From Luteimonas yindakuii (GTDB lineage: Bacteria > Pseudomonadota > Gammaproteobacteria > Xanthomonadales > Xanthomonadaceae), in the NCBI RefSeq assembly GCF_004803715.2, contig NZ_CP039383.2:1488001-1552000 (forward strand): a stretch of 64,000 bases of DNA, read 5' to 3'. Of this stretch, positions 1-9,900 are shown in pieces (position 1 is the first letter of the stretch; every line of letters starts with the position of its first letter). A program made the position numbers and the translations under genes. The notes beneath the pieces were generated by a model. It had not been told where the DNA came from. It saw nothing but the letters and a program-made list of their open reading frames with translations, and ran no database searches.

Positions 1-1051
1 CGCGGAAGCGGCCACGCCGCCGCCCGAGCCCCAACCCGAACCCGCACCGGCAGCCGCCGAGCAGCCGCTGGTGGTCACCGAGACCGCGGTGCCGGATACC
101 ACCTTCGTCGTGCCGCCACCGCCCGAGGTGCCGGTGCTGCAGCCGCGACTGCGGGAGCGCACCGTGGAGCTGCGTGATCGCGAGATCCCGGTGCAGGAGC
201 CTGTGGAACTCGCGCGGCCGGAGCTGCCCGCCTTGCGGTCCGTGGCCGTCACGCCGAGCATCGAACAGCCGGTGGTGGAGCTGGCCGAACGCAAGGTGGT
301 GGCACCGGTCCGCCTCCCCGATGCGCCGCGCATCGCTGCGCCGTCGGTGCGCGCGCCTGTCGTCGAAGCGGACGCGCCAGCCGCGCCGGTGCGCGAGATC
401 GCACTGCGCGAGACATCGGACGGGCAGGGCGCGAGCGAGACCGTGGACGCCACCCGCGCAACGGCCGCGGCTGGCAGCACCAGCAGCGATGCCGCACCCG
501 CGGCTGACGCCGGTACCCGGCCCGATGCCACGGCCGCCGGCGCAGGCCCGGCCACGTCGCCGGCCCCCGGCGCGATCCCATCGCCGCGGTCCGGCGATGA
601 CTGGGATACGGCTGCGCAGAACCGCGCGGGCGGACAGGCCGGCACAGCGGGCCTGTTCAACCGCGACGGTCGGCCACAGTTGCCGCCGGGTGCCGGCGGG
701 CGCGTTGGCGGCGGCCTGCCGCCAGGCACCGTCACCGAGGATTACGAAAAGATCGACCGCATGGGCACGTGGCTGCGGCGTCCACCTTCCGATTTCGAAC
801 CCACCTCGCTCGACCGCTTCTGGGTGCCGCACGAGAACCTGCTCGAGGAATGGGTGCGCCGAAGTATCCGCACCGTGCTGATTCCCATCCCCGGCACCAG
901 CAAGTCGATCCGCTGCGATGTGGCGCTCCTGGCGTTCGGTGGTGGCTGCGGGATCACCGATCCGAACCTGCAGGATGTCGAGGCCGGCGCACGGCCACCG
1001 CCGGATGTCCCGTACAAGCCTGAGCTGCAGGAAGGCGACGACGCCCGGTGA
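1..1051 (+). CDS. C-terminal part of a proline/alanine-rich protein, xanthomonad transmembrane repetitive protein type (5' partial)
   Basis: The frame is open from the left edge of the window, so the true start lies outside; 349 residues are visible. The first two thirds are low-complexity and rich in Pro, Ala, Val, Glu and Arg, with loosely repeated Val-Pro-Glu-Leu blocks. The last hundred residues are more ordered, with Trp-Leu-Arg-Arg, Phe-Trp-Val-Pro and VLIPIPGTSKSIRCD, followed by a Gly-Gly-Gly-Cys-Gly stretch. That ordered tail resembles large xanthomonad proteins annotated as transmembrane repetitive proteins; this is from memory and not verified. No membrane segment is visible in this part. 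The function is unknown. Confidence 0.6.
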   Translation, partial: AEAATPPPEPQPEPAPAAAEQPLVVTETAVPDTTFVVPPPPEVPVLQPRLRERTVELRDREIPVQEPVELARPELPALRSVAVTPSIEQPVVELAERKVVAPVRLPDAPRIAAPSVRAPVVEADAPAAPVREIALRETSDGQGASETVDATRATAAAGSTSSDAAPAADAGTRPDATAAGAGPATSPAPGAIPSPRSGDDWDTAAQNRAGGQAGTAGLFNRDGRPQLPPGAGGRVGGGLPPGTVTEDYEKIDRMGTWLRRPPSDFEPTSLDRFWVPHENLLEEWVRRSIRTVLIPIPGTSKSIRCDVALLAFGGGCGITDPNLQDVEAGARPPPDVPYKPELQEGDDAR

Positions 1052-1067
1052 GGACATCGCAACGAAA

Positions 1068-1089
1068 GACGGAGCCTTGCGGCTCCGTC
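1068..1089. terminator. Hairpin between convergent genes
   Basis: A perfect 9-bp stem (GACGGAGCC/GGCTCCGTC) with a 4-nt TTGC loop lies between the proline-rich gene and the cytochrome gene facing it. On the minus strand the stem is followed by TTTCGTTGCG, a modest U-rich tail, so it best fits termination of the cytochrome operon. It may also slow transcription from the other side. Confidence 0.6.
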
Positions 1090-1114
1090 GGCGTCGTTGC
1101 AGCGAGGGTGAACG

Positions 1115-1549
1115 TCAGCGCTGCGAGTGCGTGGCCTCGAGGGTGACGATCTGCGACGGACGCGAGCCGAAGTACGCGGCGAGATCGGCGATTTCCTGAT
1201 CGTTGAGACCGGTGGCCTGGTTGGCCATCAGCGCGTTCGAACGCTCGCCGGCACGGTAGGCCTGCAACGCATGGGCGAGGTAGTCGGCGTACTGGCCACC
1301 AAGCTTCGGGTAGGTCGCGTCGAGTGGCTGGTTGCCGTCGGGGCCATGGCAATCGATGCAGGACTGGCCGGTGGCCTCGCCCTTGGTATGGGCCAGCGCT
1401 TCGCCCTGTTCGACGCGGCCCCTGGGCAGGCCGGCGGACGAGGAGCGGTTCTCGGCGGTGGCCGCGTGTTCGCCCTCGGCACCGCCCGAGCAGGCGGACA
1501 GCAGCAGGGCGGTGGCGACCGGAAGGGCGAGGAGGTGCAGACGGGTCAT
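1115..1549 (-). CDS. Monoheme c-type cytochrome, predicted lipoprotein
   Basis: A 144-residue electron carrier. The N-terminus is a lipoprotein signal ending in Leu-Leu-Ser-Ala-Cys, so the mature protein is probably anchored to a membrane facing the periplasm. One heme-attachment motif, C-I-D-C-H, is present, followed by YPKLGGQ, the hallmark of the cytochrome c4/c5-like class I family; a distal Met (Asn-Ala-Leu-Met) could be the sixth iron ligand. The start was set at the ATG that opens the signal peptide. The gene lies 8 bp after a second monoheme cytochrome, and the two are probably co-transcribed. Each resembles one half of a diheme cytochrome c4. The redox partners are not shown by the sequence. 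Confidence 0.85.
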   Translation of the reverse strand: MTRLHLLALPVATALLLSACSGGAEGEHAATAENRSSSAGLPRGRVEQGEALAHTKGEATGQSCIDCHGPDGNQPLDATYPKLGGQYADYLAHALQAYRAGERSNALMANQATGLNDQEIADLAAYFGSRPSQIVTLEATHSQR

Positions 1550-1557
1550 GGCGCGGC

Positions 1558-1896
1558 TCACTTCTGCAGGCCGGAAAGGAACGCCGCGATATCGGCGATG
1601 TCCTGGTCGGAGAAACTCTTGGCCTGCACTTCCATGGTCGGATGCCGGCGCCCGCTGTTGCGGTACTCGGTCAGCGCGTTCACCAGGTAGGGCTCCGGCT
1701 GGCCGCCGATCTTCGGCACGCGGTAGTTGGGGTAGGCGTTCTTGTAGTTCGGAATGCCGTGGCAGCCGTGGCACGTGTAGGTGAGCATGCGGCCGTTTTC
1801 GAGATCGGGCGTGCCGGTGGCCGGCTGCGGCTGTTGCGCATGGGCCGCGCTGGATGCGGCAAGGGCAAGACAGGCTGCAAGTAGCGGTCGCATCAT
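1558..1896 (-). CDS. Monoheme c-type cytochrome, periplasmic
   Basis: A 112-residue exported cytochrome. A Sec signal peptide (M-M-R-P-L-L-A-A, cleavage near Ala-His-Ala) precedes a single C-H-G-C-H heme site, a VPKIGGQ motif and a C-terminal helix IADIAAFLSGL typical of class I cytochromes. An in-frame ATG at 1908 would add four residues, but its Shine-Dalgarno is too close; the ATG-ATG at 1896/1893 fits the signal peptide better. It is the first gene of a two-gene cytochrome operon, with a candidate promoter at 1982-2011. It probably passes electrons in the periplasm towards a terminal oxidase or peroxidase; that is a family-based inference. Confidence 0.85.
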   Translation of the reverse strand: MMRPLLAACLALAASSAAHAQQPQPATGTPDLENGRMLTYTCHGCHGIPNYKNAYPNYRVPKIGGQPEPYLVNALTEYRNSGRRHPTMEVQAKSFSDQDIADIAAFLSGLQK

Positions 1897-2359
1897 GTTG
1901 TTCCGCATTCCTGTTGGCTGGTTTCGCGTGGCGTTGGCCGGTAGGGATCGGCGCCTGCTTTCCCCGGCGCGCAATCGCCCGAGTATAGCCTGCGTTCATG
2001 GCGCATCCCAAGGTGGTCGGCAGTCGCATCCAATCGCTGCGATCGTGGGAACACGGTAGCGCCGCCCTGTCCTGCAACGCCGGGCGCGGGCGTTTGCGAA
2101 AGGCATGCAGCCACGCATTACCACCGGGCCGGGATCGCTTACGATGCGCGCCCGGCATCGACGGCGCCGGCGGTGGATGCCGCCGACGCCCGCCGGATGG
2201 GGCACTGAACTTCAGGCGCATCGGGCAGACCAGCAGGTGATGCCCGCGGTGCCGCGTGGGTCGCCACGAGTCACCATGACCTTTGACGGATGATGTCAGC
2301 GGGTCCTGGTGATATACATAACTACAACACCAACCAAACGTTCTCGGGGATCCACGGAC
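1897..2359. other. Divergent intergenic region between cytochrome and RND operons
   Basis: These 463 bp contain no convincing gene; short frames here are Arg-rich shadows. On the left is the minus-strand cytochrome promoter. On the right, before the pump operon, the composition turns AT-rich: TATACAT at 2313-2319 is a plausible -10 for the pump genes, and TTGACG at 2283-2288 is a good -35, but the two are 24 bp apart, so they cannot be one standard sigma-70 promoter. I find no clear palindromic repressor operator. Confidence 0.5.
1982..2011 (-). promoter_or_regulatory. Candidate sigma-70 promoter of the cytochrome operon
   Basis: On the minus strand TTGGGA (2006-2011) and TATACT (1982-1987) are 18 bp apart. 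The -10 matches five of six consensus bases. Transcription would begin about 80 nt before the first cytochrome start codon. Confidence 0.45.
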
Positions 2360-3490
2360 ATGCGTTCGTATCGTGTAGCAGCCACACGCTGGCACAACAG
2401 CCTGCCGGCCATCGGAATGGTCTTCCTGTTCGCCATGCTGGCGGGCTGCGGCAAGGGCGCCGGCGATGCCGCAGCCAAGGAACAGGCCGACCCGGCGACC
2501 ACCGCGGTGCCGGTGGAAACGGCAGAGGCTTCGCGGCGCGCGATCGCCGCCAGCTACACCGGCACCGCGCCGCTGGAGGCACAGGCCGAAGCCCAGGTGG
2601 TGGCGAAGACGTCGGGCGTGGCGCTGCAGGTGCTGGTCGAAGAAGGCGATGTCGTTCGCGCCGGCCAGCCGCTGGTGCGGCTGGATCCCGATCGCGCGCG
2701 CCTCAACCTGGCGCAGCTCCAGGCACAGCTGAGCAAGCTGCAGAGCAACTTCAACCGCTCCGACCGCCTGGCCTCGCAGCAGCTGATCAGTGCCGGTGAC
2801 CACGAGCAGCTCAAGTACGACCTGGAGAACGTGCGCGCGGCCTACCGCCTGGCGCAGCTGGAACTGTCCTACACCAACGTGGTGGCGCCGATCTCGGGCG
2901 TGGTGGCCTCGCGTTCGATCAAGACCGGCAACTTCGTGCAGATCAACACGCCGATCCTGCGCATCATCGACAACTCGCGGCTCGAGGCCACGCTCAACGT
3001 ACCCGAGCGCGAGCTGGCCACGCTGCGCGCCGGCCTGCCGGTGCGCCTGCAGGTGGACGCGCTGCCCGGTCGCGAATTCGTCGGCACGGTCGATCGCGTG
3101 GCGCCGGTGGTGGATGCCGGCAGCGGCACATTCCGGGTGATCTGCGCCTTCGCCGGTGACAGCCTGCAACCCGGCATGTTCGGCCGCATCCGCATCGATT
3201 ACGACCAGCGTGCCGACGCATTGACCATTCCGCGGCTGGCACTGCTCGACGACGAGGGCGAGCCCTCGGTGTACGTGGTACGCGACGGCAAGGCCGTACG
3301 CACGGCGATCGAGCTGGGTTATGTCGATGGCAACCTCGTCGAGGTTCGCAAGGGCCTGGAGCCCGGCGACGCGGTGGTGACCGCCGGCAAGGTGGCCCTG
3401 CGCGACGGCGGCCTGGTCCAGGTGATCGGCCCGCGCGTGGCGGCAGCGCCGACCGATGCATCCAACGACAGCAGCGGCGAACGTCAATGA
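2360..3490 (+). CDS. RND efflux periplasmic adaptor (membrane fusion protein), lipoprotein
   Basis: A 376-residue HlyD/AcrA-family adaptor that would bridge inner-membrane RND permeases and an outer-membrane channel. The ATG at 2360 opens a lipoprotein signal with lipobox Leu-Ala-Gly-Cys (Cys30). The lipoyl (barrel-sandwich) halves flank an alpha-helical hairpin around residues 100-160 (Leu/Gln-rich coiled coil), followed by the beta-barrel and membrane-proximal domains (TIPRLALLDDEGEPSVYVV near the end of the barrel). It starts a three-gene operon: its stop overlaps the next start (ATGA). The substrate cannot be read from the sequence; no dedicated outer-membrane factor is encoded here, so a TolC-like partner elsewhere is assumed. 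Confidence 0.92.
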   Translation: MRSYRVAATRWHNSLPAIGMVFLFAMLAGCGKGAGDAAAKEQADPATTAVPVETAEASRRAIAASYTGTAPLEAQAEAQVVAKTSGVALQVLVEEGDVVRAGQPLVRLDPDRARLNLAQLQAQLSKLQSNFNRSDRLASQQLISAGDHEQLKYDLENVRAAYRLAQLELSYTNVVAPISGVVASRSIKTGNFVQINTPILRIIDNSRLEATLNVPERELATLRAGLPVRLQVDALPGREFVGTVDRVAPVVDAGSGTFRVICAFAGDSLQPGMFGRIRIDYDQRADALTIPRLALLDDEGEPSVYVVRDGKAVRTAIELGYVDGNLVEVRKGLEPGDAVVTAGKVALRDGGLVQVIGPRVAAAPTDASNDSSGERQ

Positions 3491-6400
3491 ACCGGCTCGA
3501 TGACGACATGGCTGGCGCCTCCGAAGGCACCGGTCCGGGCCCGTACGCCCGCGGCGGGGTGATCGAGTTCTCCACCCGGCGCCGCGTCACCGTCGCCATG
3601 GTGACGGTCAGCCTGCTGCTGTTCGGGCTGCTGGCGCTGGGCAACCTCAAGGTCAACCTGCTGCCCGACCTGAGCTTCCCGACCCTGACCGTACGCACCG
3701 AGTACACCGGTGCCGCGCCGTCGGAGATCGAGACCCTGGTCAGCCAGCCGGTGGAGGAAGCGCTGGGCGTGGTGAAGGGCCTGCGCAAGATGAAGTCGGT
3801 CTCGCGCACCGGGCAGAGCGACGTGGTGCTCGAATTCGCCTGGGGCACCGATATGGACCAGGCGGGCCTCGAGGTGCGCGACAAGCTGGAGACCCTGCAG
3901 CTGCCGCTGGAAGTGGCGGCACCGGTGGTGCTGCGCTTCAACCCCTCGACCGAGCCGATCCTGCGCGTGGCGCTGAGTGCGACGGGCGAGGGCGACGCGG
4001 TACGCCAGCTCACCGCGCTGCGCCGCTACGCCGACGACGACCTGAAGAAGAAGCTTGAGCCGGTGACGGGCGTGGCCGCGGTGCGCGTCGGCGGCGGCCT
4101 CGAGGACGAGATCCAGGTCGAGCTCGATACGCAGATGCTCGCGCGCATCGGCCTGCCGATCGACAACGTGATCCAGCGGCTCAAGCAGGAGAACGTGAAC
4201 CTGTCCGGCGGCCGCCTGGAGCAGGGCACGCAGCGTTACCTAGTGCGCACGGTGAACCAGTTCGCCGGCGTGGAAGAGATCCGCGAGATGCTGGTGGCCA
4301 CGCAGTCGGCGGCGGCCAGTGGTGGCGGTGGTGCGGACGAGGTCGCGCGCATCGCGGCGGCCTCCGGCGATGCCGCGGTGATGGCCGCAGCGATGCAGGC
4401 GCAGAGCGCGGGCAGCGGCGGCAACCGCGCGGTGGCCGATGGCCGCCCGGTGCGGTTGCGCGACATCGCCGAGGTGCGCCAGGGCTATCGCGAACGCGAG
4501 TCGATCATCCGCCTTGGCGGCCGCGAGGCGGTGGAACTCGCGATCTACAAGGAGGGCGATGCCAACACCGTCGCCACCGCCGATGCGGTGCATGCGCGCC
4601 TCGAACAGCTGCGCAAGGAAGTGCCGCCCGGGGTCGAGCTCACCGTGGTCGACGACCAGGCGAAGTTCATCCGCGCGGCGATTTCCGACGTCAAGTTCGA
4701 CGCGGTGCTCGGCGGCACGCTGGCGATCCTGATCATCTTCCTGTTCCTGCGCAGTGGCTGGAGCACCTTCGTGATCGGCCTGTCGCTGCCGGTGTCGATC
4801 ATCACCACGTTCTTCTTCATGGACCAGCTGGGCCTGAGCCTCAACGTCATGTCGCTCAGCGGCCTGGCGCTGGCCACCGGGCTGGTAGTGGATGACTCGA
4901 TCGTGGTGCTGGAGTCGATCGCCAAGGCGCGCGAGCGCGGGCTCGGCATCCTTGCGGCGGCGATCGAGGGCACCCGCGAGGTGAGCATGGCGGTGGTGGC
5001 CTCGACGTTGACGCTGATCGCGGTGTTCCTGCCGCTGGTGTTCGTCGAAGGCATCGCGGGCGAGCTGTTCCGCGACCAGGCGATCACCATCGCACTCGCC
5101 GTCTCGATCTCGCTCGCGGTGGCGATGACATTGATCCCGATGCTGAGCGCGCTGGGCGCGACGTCGCCGATGCAATTCCCCGACGAGGACCCGCATCCGC
5201 AGTGGCGGCCTGACCGCCGCTGGCAGAAGCCGGTGGCCGCGACGGGTCGTGGCATCGGCGCGTCGGTGCGCGGGGTCTGGTTTGCCATTGCGTGGACGGT
5301 GGTGCGCGCCTGGCGTGGGGTGGTTGCCCTCGTCGGCCCGGTCATGCGCAAGGCCAGCGACCTCTCGATGGCGCCGTACAACCGTGCCGAGCGTGGTTAC
5401 CTGCGTCTGCTGCCGGCCGCGCTGGCGCGGCCGGTGCTGGTGATGGGCGTTGCGGCGCTGGCCTTCCTGGCCAGTCTCGCGATCGTGCCGATGCTGGGCA
5501 CCGACCTGATCCCGCAACTGGCGCAGGACCGCTTCGAGATGACCATGAAGCTGCCGCCGGGGACGCCGCTGCGCGAGACCGACCGGGTGATGGCCGACGT
5601 GCAGCGCGCGCACGCGGACGACGAAGGCGTGGACGCGCTGTTCGGCTACACCGGCTCCGGTACCCGCCTGGACGCCAGCCCCACCGACAGCGGCGAGAAC
5701 GTCGGCAAGCTCACCGTGGTCATGACCGATGGTGGCAGCCGCGCACTCGAAGGCACGCTCAGCGATCGGCTGCGGGCGACGATGGCGCGCTATCCCGGCG
5801 TGCAGGTCGACTTCAGCCGGCCGGCGCTCTTCAGTTTCTCCACGCCGCTGGAAATCGAACTGCGTGGCCAGGACTTGGACAGCCTCGCCGCGGCCGGGCA
5901 GCGGATGGCCGCAATGCTGCGGACCAGCCCGAACTATGACGACGTCAAGTCGACCGTCGAGCAGGGCGCGCCCGAGATCCAGATCGTGTTCGACCAGGCA
6001 CGTGCCGGCGCGCTCGGCCTGACCACGCGGCAGGTTGCCGATGCGGTGGTGCGCTCGGTGCGCGGCGAGGTGGCGACGCGCTACAACTTCCGCGACCGCA
6101 AGATCGACGTGCTGGTGCGCGCGCAGCAGGACCAGCGGGACTCGCTCGAGGCGATCCGCAACCTGGTGGTGAACCCGGAAGCCGCGCGCCCGGTGCGGTT
6201 GTCGGCAGTGGCCGACGTGGTGTCGACCACCGGCCCGGCGGAGATCCATCGCGCCGACCAGGTGCGCGTGGCGGTGGTGTCGGCGAACCTGCGTGGCATC
6301 GACCTCGGCACCGCGGTATCGGACGTGCAGCGTCTGGTGGCAGACGCCAACGCTGCCGGTGCCGGCCTCGGCGCGGGCGTGTCGATGCACATCGGCGGCC

Positions 6401-6999
6401 AGGGCGAGGAGCTCGCCAGCTCGCTGCGTTCGTTGCTGTTCGCCTTCGCGCTGGCGATCTTCCTGGTCTACCTGGTGATGGCCTCGCAGTTCGAATCGCT
6501 GCTGCATCCGTTCGTCATCCTGTTCACCATTCCGCTGGCCGTGGTGGGTGCGGTGCTGGCCCTGCTGGTGACCGGCAACACGATCTCGGTGGTGGTGTTC
6601 ATCGGCCTGATCCTGCTGGTCGGGCTGGTGGTGAAGAACGCGATCATCCTGATCGACAAGGTCAACCAGCTGCGCGAGGAGGGTGTGCCCAAGCGCGAGG
6701 CGATGGTGGAGGGCGCGCGCTCGCGCCTGCGGCCGATCGTGATGACCTCGCTGTGCACGGTGTTCGGCTTCCTGCCGCTGGCGCTGGCGTTCGGCGAGGG
6801 CGCCGAGGTCCGTTCGCCGATGGCGATCACGGTGATCGGCGGCACCATCGTCTCCACGCTGCTCACGCTGGTGGTGATCCCGGTGGTCTACGACCTGATG
6901 GACCGCCGTGGCGACGCCTGGTACCGGGCGCGCGGCCTGCGTGCGCGCGGTGCGACCGACGCCGCACTGGTGGCATCAGCGGAGGCGCAGCACGCATGA
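3487..6999 (+). CDS. RND family efflux permease (first of two)
   Basis: A 1170-residue inner-membrane proton antiporter of the AcrB/HAE class. The RND signature is clear: a first membrane helix near residue 35, large periplasmic loops, and a central membrane bundle with GLVVDDSIVVLES, whose paired Asp residues in helix 4 relay protons. A second bundle begins near residue 970. It is longer than the usual 1030 residues because of an N-terminal extension of about 25 residues and an insert around residues 560-640 (Trp/Arg-rich, with an extra hydrophobic stretch) between the two halves. It overlaps the adaptor gene by 4 bp and the second permease by 4 bp, so translation is coupled. The export substrate is unknown. 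Confidence 0.9.
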   Translation: MNRLDDDMAGASEGTGPGPYARGGVIEFSTRRRVTVAMVTVSLLLFGLLALGNLKVNLLPDLSFPTLTVRTEYTGAAPSEIETLVSQPVEEALGVVKGLRKMKSVSRTGQSDVVLEFAWGTDMDQAGLEVRDKLETLQLPLEVAAPVVLRFNPSTEPILRVALSATGEGDAVRQLTALRRYADDDLKKKLEPVTGVAAVRVGGGLEDEIQVELDTQMLARIGLPIDNVIQRLKQENVNLSGGRLEQGTQRYLVRTVNQFAGVEEIREMLVATQSAAASGGGGADEVARIAAASGDAAVMAAAMQAQSAGSGGNRAVADGRPVRLRDIAEVRQGYRERESIIRLGGREAVELAIYKEGDANTVATADAVHARLEQLRKEVPPGVELTVVDDQAKFIRAAISDVKFDAVLGGTLAILIIFLFLRSGWSTFVIGLSLPVSIITTFFFMDQLGLSLNVMSLSGLALATGLVVDDSIVVLESIAKARERGLGILAAAIEGTREVSMAVVASTLTLIAVFLPLVFVEGIAGELFRDQAITIALAVSISLAVAMTLIPMLSALGATSPMQFPDEDPHPQWRPDRRWQKPVAATGRGIGASVRGVWFAIAWTVVRAWRGVVALVGPVMRKASDLSMAPYNRAERGYLRLLPAALARPVLVMGVAALAFLASLAIVPMLGTDLIPQLAQDRFEMTMKLPPGTPLRETDRVMADVQRAHADDEGVDALFGYTGSGTRLDASPTDSGENVGKLTVVMTDGGSRALEGTLSDRLRATMARYPGVQVDFSRPALFSFSTPLEIELRGQDLDSLAAAGQRMAAMLRTSPNYDDVKSTVEQGAPEIQIVFDQARAGALGLTTRQVADAVVRSVRGEVATRYNFRDRKIDVLVRAQQDQRDSLEAIRNLVVNPEAARPVRLSAVADVVSTTGPAEIHRADQVRVAVVSANLRGIDLGTAVSDVQRLVADANAAGAGLGAGVSMHIGGQGEELASSLRSLLFAFALAIFLVYLVMASQFESLLHPFVILFTIPLAVVGAVLALLVTGNTISVVVFIGLILLVGLVVKNAIILIDKVNQLREEGVPKREAMVEGARSRLRPIVMTSLCTVFGFLPLALAFGEGAEVRSPMAITVIGGTIVSTLLTLVVIPVVYDLMDRRGDAWYRARGLRARGATDAALVASAEAQHA

Positions 7000-9900
7000 G
7001 CGTCGCCGAACTCAGCCTGCGCCGCCCGGTCACCACGGTGATGCTGTTCGTGTCGCTGTTCGTGGTCGGGCTGATCGCATCGTTCCGCCTGCCGCTGGAG
7101 GCGTTGCCGGACGTCTCCGTACCGTTCCTGTTCGTGCAGCTGCCGTACGCGGGCTCCACGCCGGAAGAGGTCGAGCGCAACGTGCTGCGTCCGGTCGAGG
7201 AAACCCTGGCGACGATGACCGGCATCAACCGCCTGCGCAGTCGTGCCAACTCCGAGGGCGCGACCGTCATCATGGAGTTCTCGGACTGGGATCGCGACAT
7301 CGCGATCACCGCATCCGAGGCGCGCGAGCGCATCGACGCGATCCGCGGCGAGCTTCCGGGCGACTTCCGCCGCTACTTCGTCTTCAAGTTCTCGACCACC
7401 GACGCACCCGTGCTGCGGGTGCGCCTGGCCGGCGATACCGACCTGACCGGCGCCTACGACCTGATCGATCGCCAGCTCAAGCGGCGGATCGAACGCGTGC
7501 CCGGTGTCGCCCGCGTCGAGATCAGCGGCGCGCCGCCGAACGAGGTCGAGATCGCCATCGACCCGGAGCGGCTGACCGCGCATGGCATCGAGCTCAACGC
7601 CCTGGGCGAACGCCTGCGCAACGCCAACTTCTCGGTCTCCGCCGGCCTGATCGAGGACGGCGGACAGCGCCTGCGCGTGCAGCCCGTGGGTGAGATCGAC
7701 GACCTCGAACAGCTGCGCGAGATGTCGATCAACAGCAGCGGCCTGCGCCTGCGTGATGTCGCCGACGTGCGGCTGCGTCCGCAGCGGATGGACTACGGCC
7801 GGCGCCTGGACGGCCGCACCGCGGTCGGTATCGACATCTTCAAGGAGCGCGACGCCAACCTGGTGGAGGTGTCGCGCGAAGCGCTGGCCGAGATCGACCG
7901 CGCGCGCGCCGAGCCGGGGCTCGAAGGCATCGACGTCAAGGTCATCCAGAACATGGGCGAGGAGGTCACCGGTTCGTTGCTGGAGCTCGCCGAGGCCGGT
8001 GCGATCGGCCTGTTGCTGTCGATCGTCGTGCTGTTCTTCTTCCTGCGCCACTGGCCGTCGACGCTGATGGTCACGCTCGCGATTCCGATCTGCTTCGTGA
8101 TGACGCTGGGCTTCATGCACTTCTTCGGCGTGACCCTCAACGTGCTGACCCTGATGGGCCTGCTGCTGGCGGTGGGCATGCTGGTCGACAACGCGGTGGT
8201 GGTGGTCGAAAGCATCTACCAGGAGCGCGAGCGTTATCCCGACCGCCCGGCGCACGCCTCGATCGTCGGCACCCGCAACGTGGCGATCGCGCTGTCGGCC
8301 GGCACCCTGTGCCACTGCATCGTGTTCCTGCCGAACCTCCTGGGCGAAACCAACCAGATCAGCATCTTCATGGCCCAGATCGCTATCACGATCTCGGTGT
8401 CGCTGCTGGCCTCGTGGCTGGTGGCGGTGAGCCTGATCCCGATGCTGTCGGCACGCATGCGCACGCCGCCCGCGGTCGCCAGCCCCGATGGCTTCATCCC
8501 GCGGCTGCAGCGCCGCTACGCGCGCTTCCTGCGCTGGACGCTTCAACATCGCGGCTGGAGCGTTGCAGGCATCGCGCTGGTGGTGGCGATCAGCATCGTG
8601 CCGATGGCCAAGACCAAGATGGACATGTTCGGCGGCGGCGAGGGCGGCAACGAGGTCACCGTCTATTACCAGTGGAAGGGAAGCTACAACCGCGAACAGC
8701 GGTCGCAGGAAGTGGCGCGGGTGGAGAACTTCCTCGACGAGAACCGCGAGCGGCTGGGCATCACCCAGATCTATTCCTGGTACGGCGAGCAAGGCGATTC
8801 GGGCACCGTGGTGACGTTCGGCGACGGCAAGGTGGATCTGCGTGCGAAGAGCGACCAGCTCAGCAAGGAACTGCCGAAGTCGGCCCGTGCGGAGATCGGC
8901 ATCCAGGGATCGGGCGACGGTGGCCAGGGCGGTGGCGTCGGCCAGAACGTGCAGGTGCTGCTGGTCGGTGACTCGGCGCAGGCACTGCGCGAGCTTGCCC
9001 TCGACATCCTGCCGGTGCTCGAGAGCAGGCCGGAGCTGCGCGACGTGCGCATCGATGCCGGCGACACCAACCAGGAACTCACCGTACGGGTGGACCGCGA
9101 TCGTGCCGCCGCCTATGGCTTCAGTGCGGAACAGGTGTCGAACTTCGTCGGCATGGCGCTGCGCGGAAGCCAGCTGCGCGAGTTCCGCCGTGGCGAGACC
9201 GAGGTACCGGTGTGGGCACGGTTTGCCGGCGCGGAGAGCTTCTCCGCCGAGGACATCGCCACCTTCAACGTGCGATCGCCGGACGGCCGCACGGTGCCGC
9301 TGATGAGCATGGTCGACGTGACCCTGGTCCCGGGCGCCAGCCAGATCAGCCGCACCGACCGCCAGACCACGCTCGCGATCCTGGCCAACCTGGAAGGCGA
9401 GGCGACCATGCAGGATGCGCGCAAGGCCATGGAAGGGACGCTCGCGGCGATGTCGTTGCCTGCGGGCTACGGCTACAGCTTCTCCGGCAGCGGCTTCGAG
9501 GAAGACCAGCAGGCGATGGTGCAGATGCTGTTCAACTTCGTGCTGGCGCTGGTGATGATCTACGTGGTGATGGCGGCGGTGTTCGAGTCGCTGCTGTTTC
9601 CCTCGGCGATCATGAGCTGCGTGCTGTTCTCGATCTTCGGCGTGTTCTGGCTGTTCTGGATCACCGGCACGGCGTTCACGGTGATGGCCTTCATCGGCGT
9701 GCTGGTGCTGATGGGCGTGGTGGTCAACAACGGCATCATCATGGTCGAGCACATCAACAACCTGCGTCGCCGCGGCATGAGCCGCACCGACGCGCTGGTG
9801 GCAGGCAGCCGCGAACGCCTGCGGCCGATCCTGATGACGATGGGCACCGCGATCCTTGCGATGATCCCGATCTCGCTCAGCGACACCGTGGTGCTGGGCG

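Noticed and set aside
2283..2318. TTGACG and TATACA before the RND operon as a sigma-70 promoter
   Set aside because: The spacing of 24 bp is too long for a functional pair; left as an unassigned AT-rich region.
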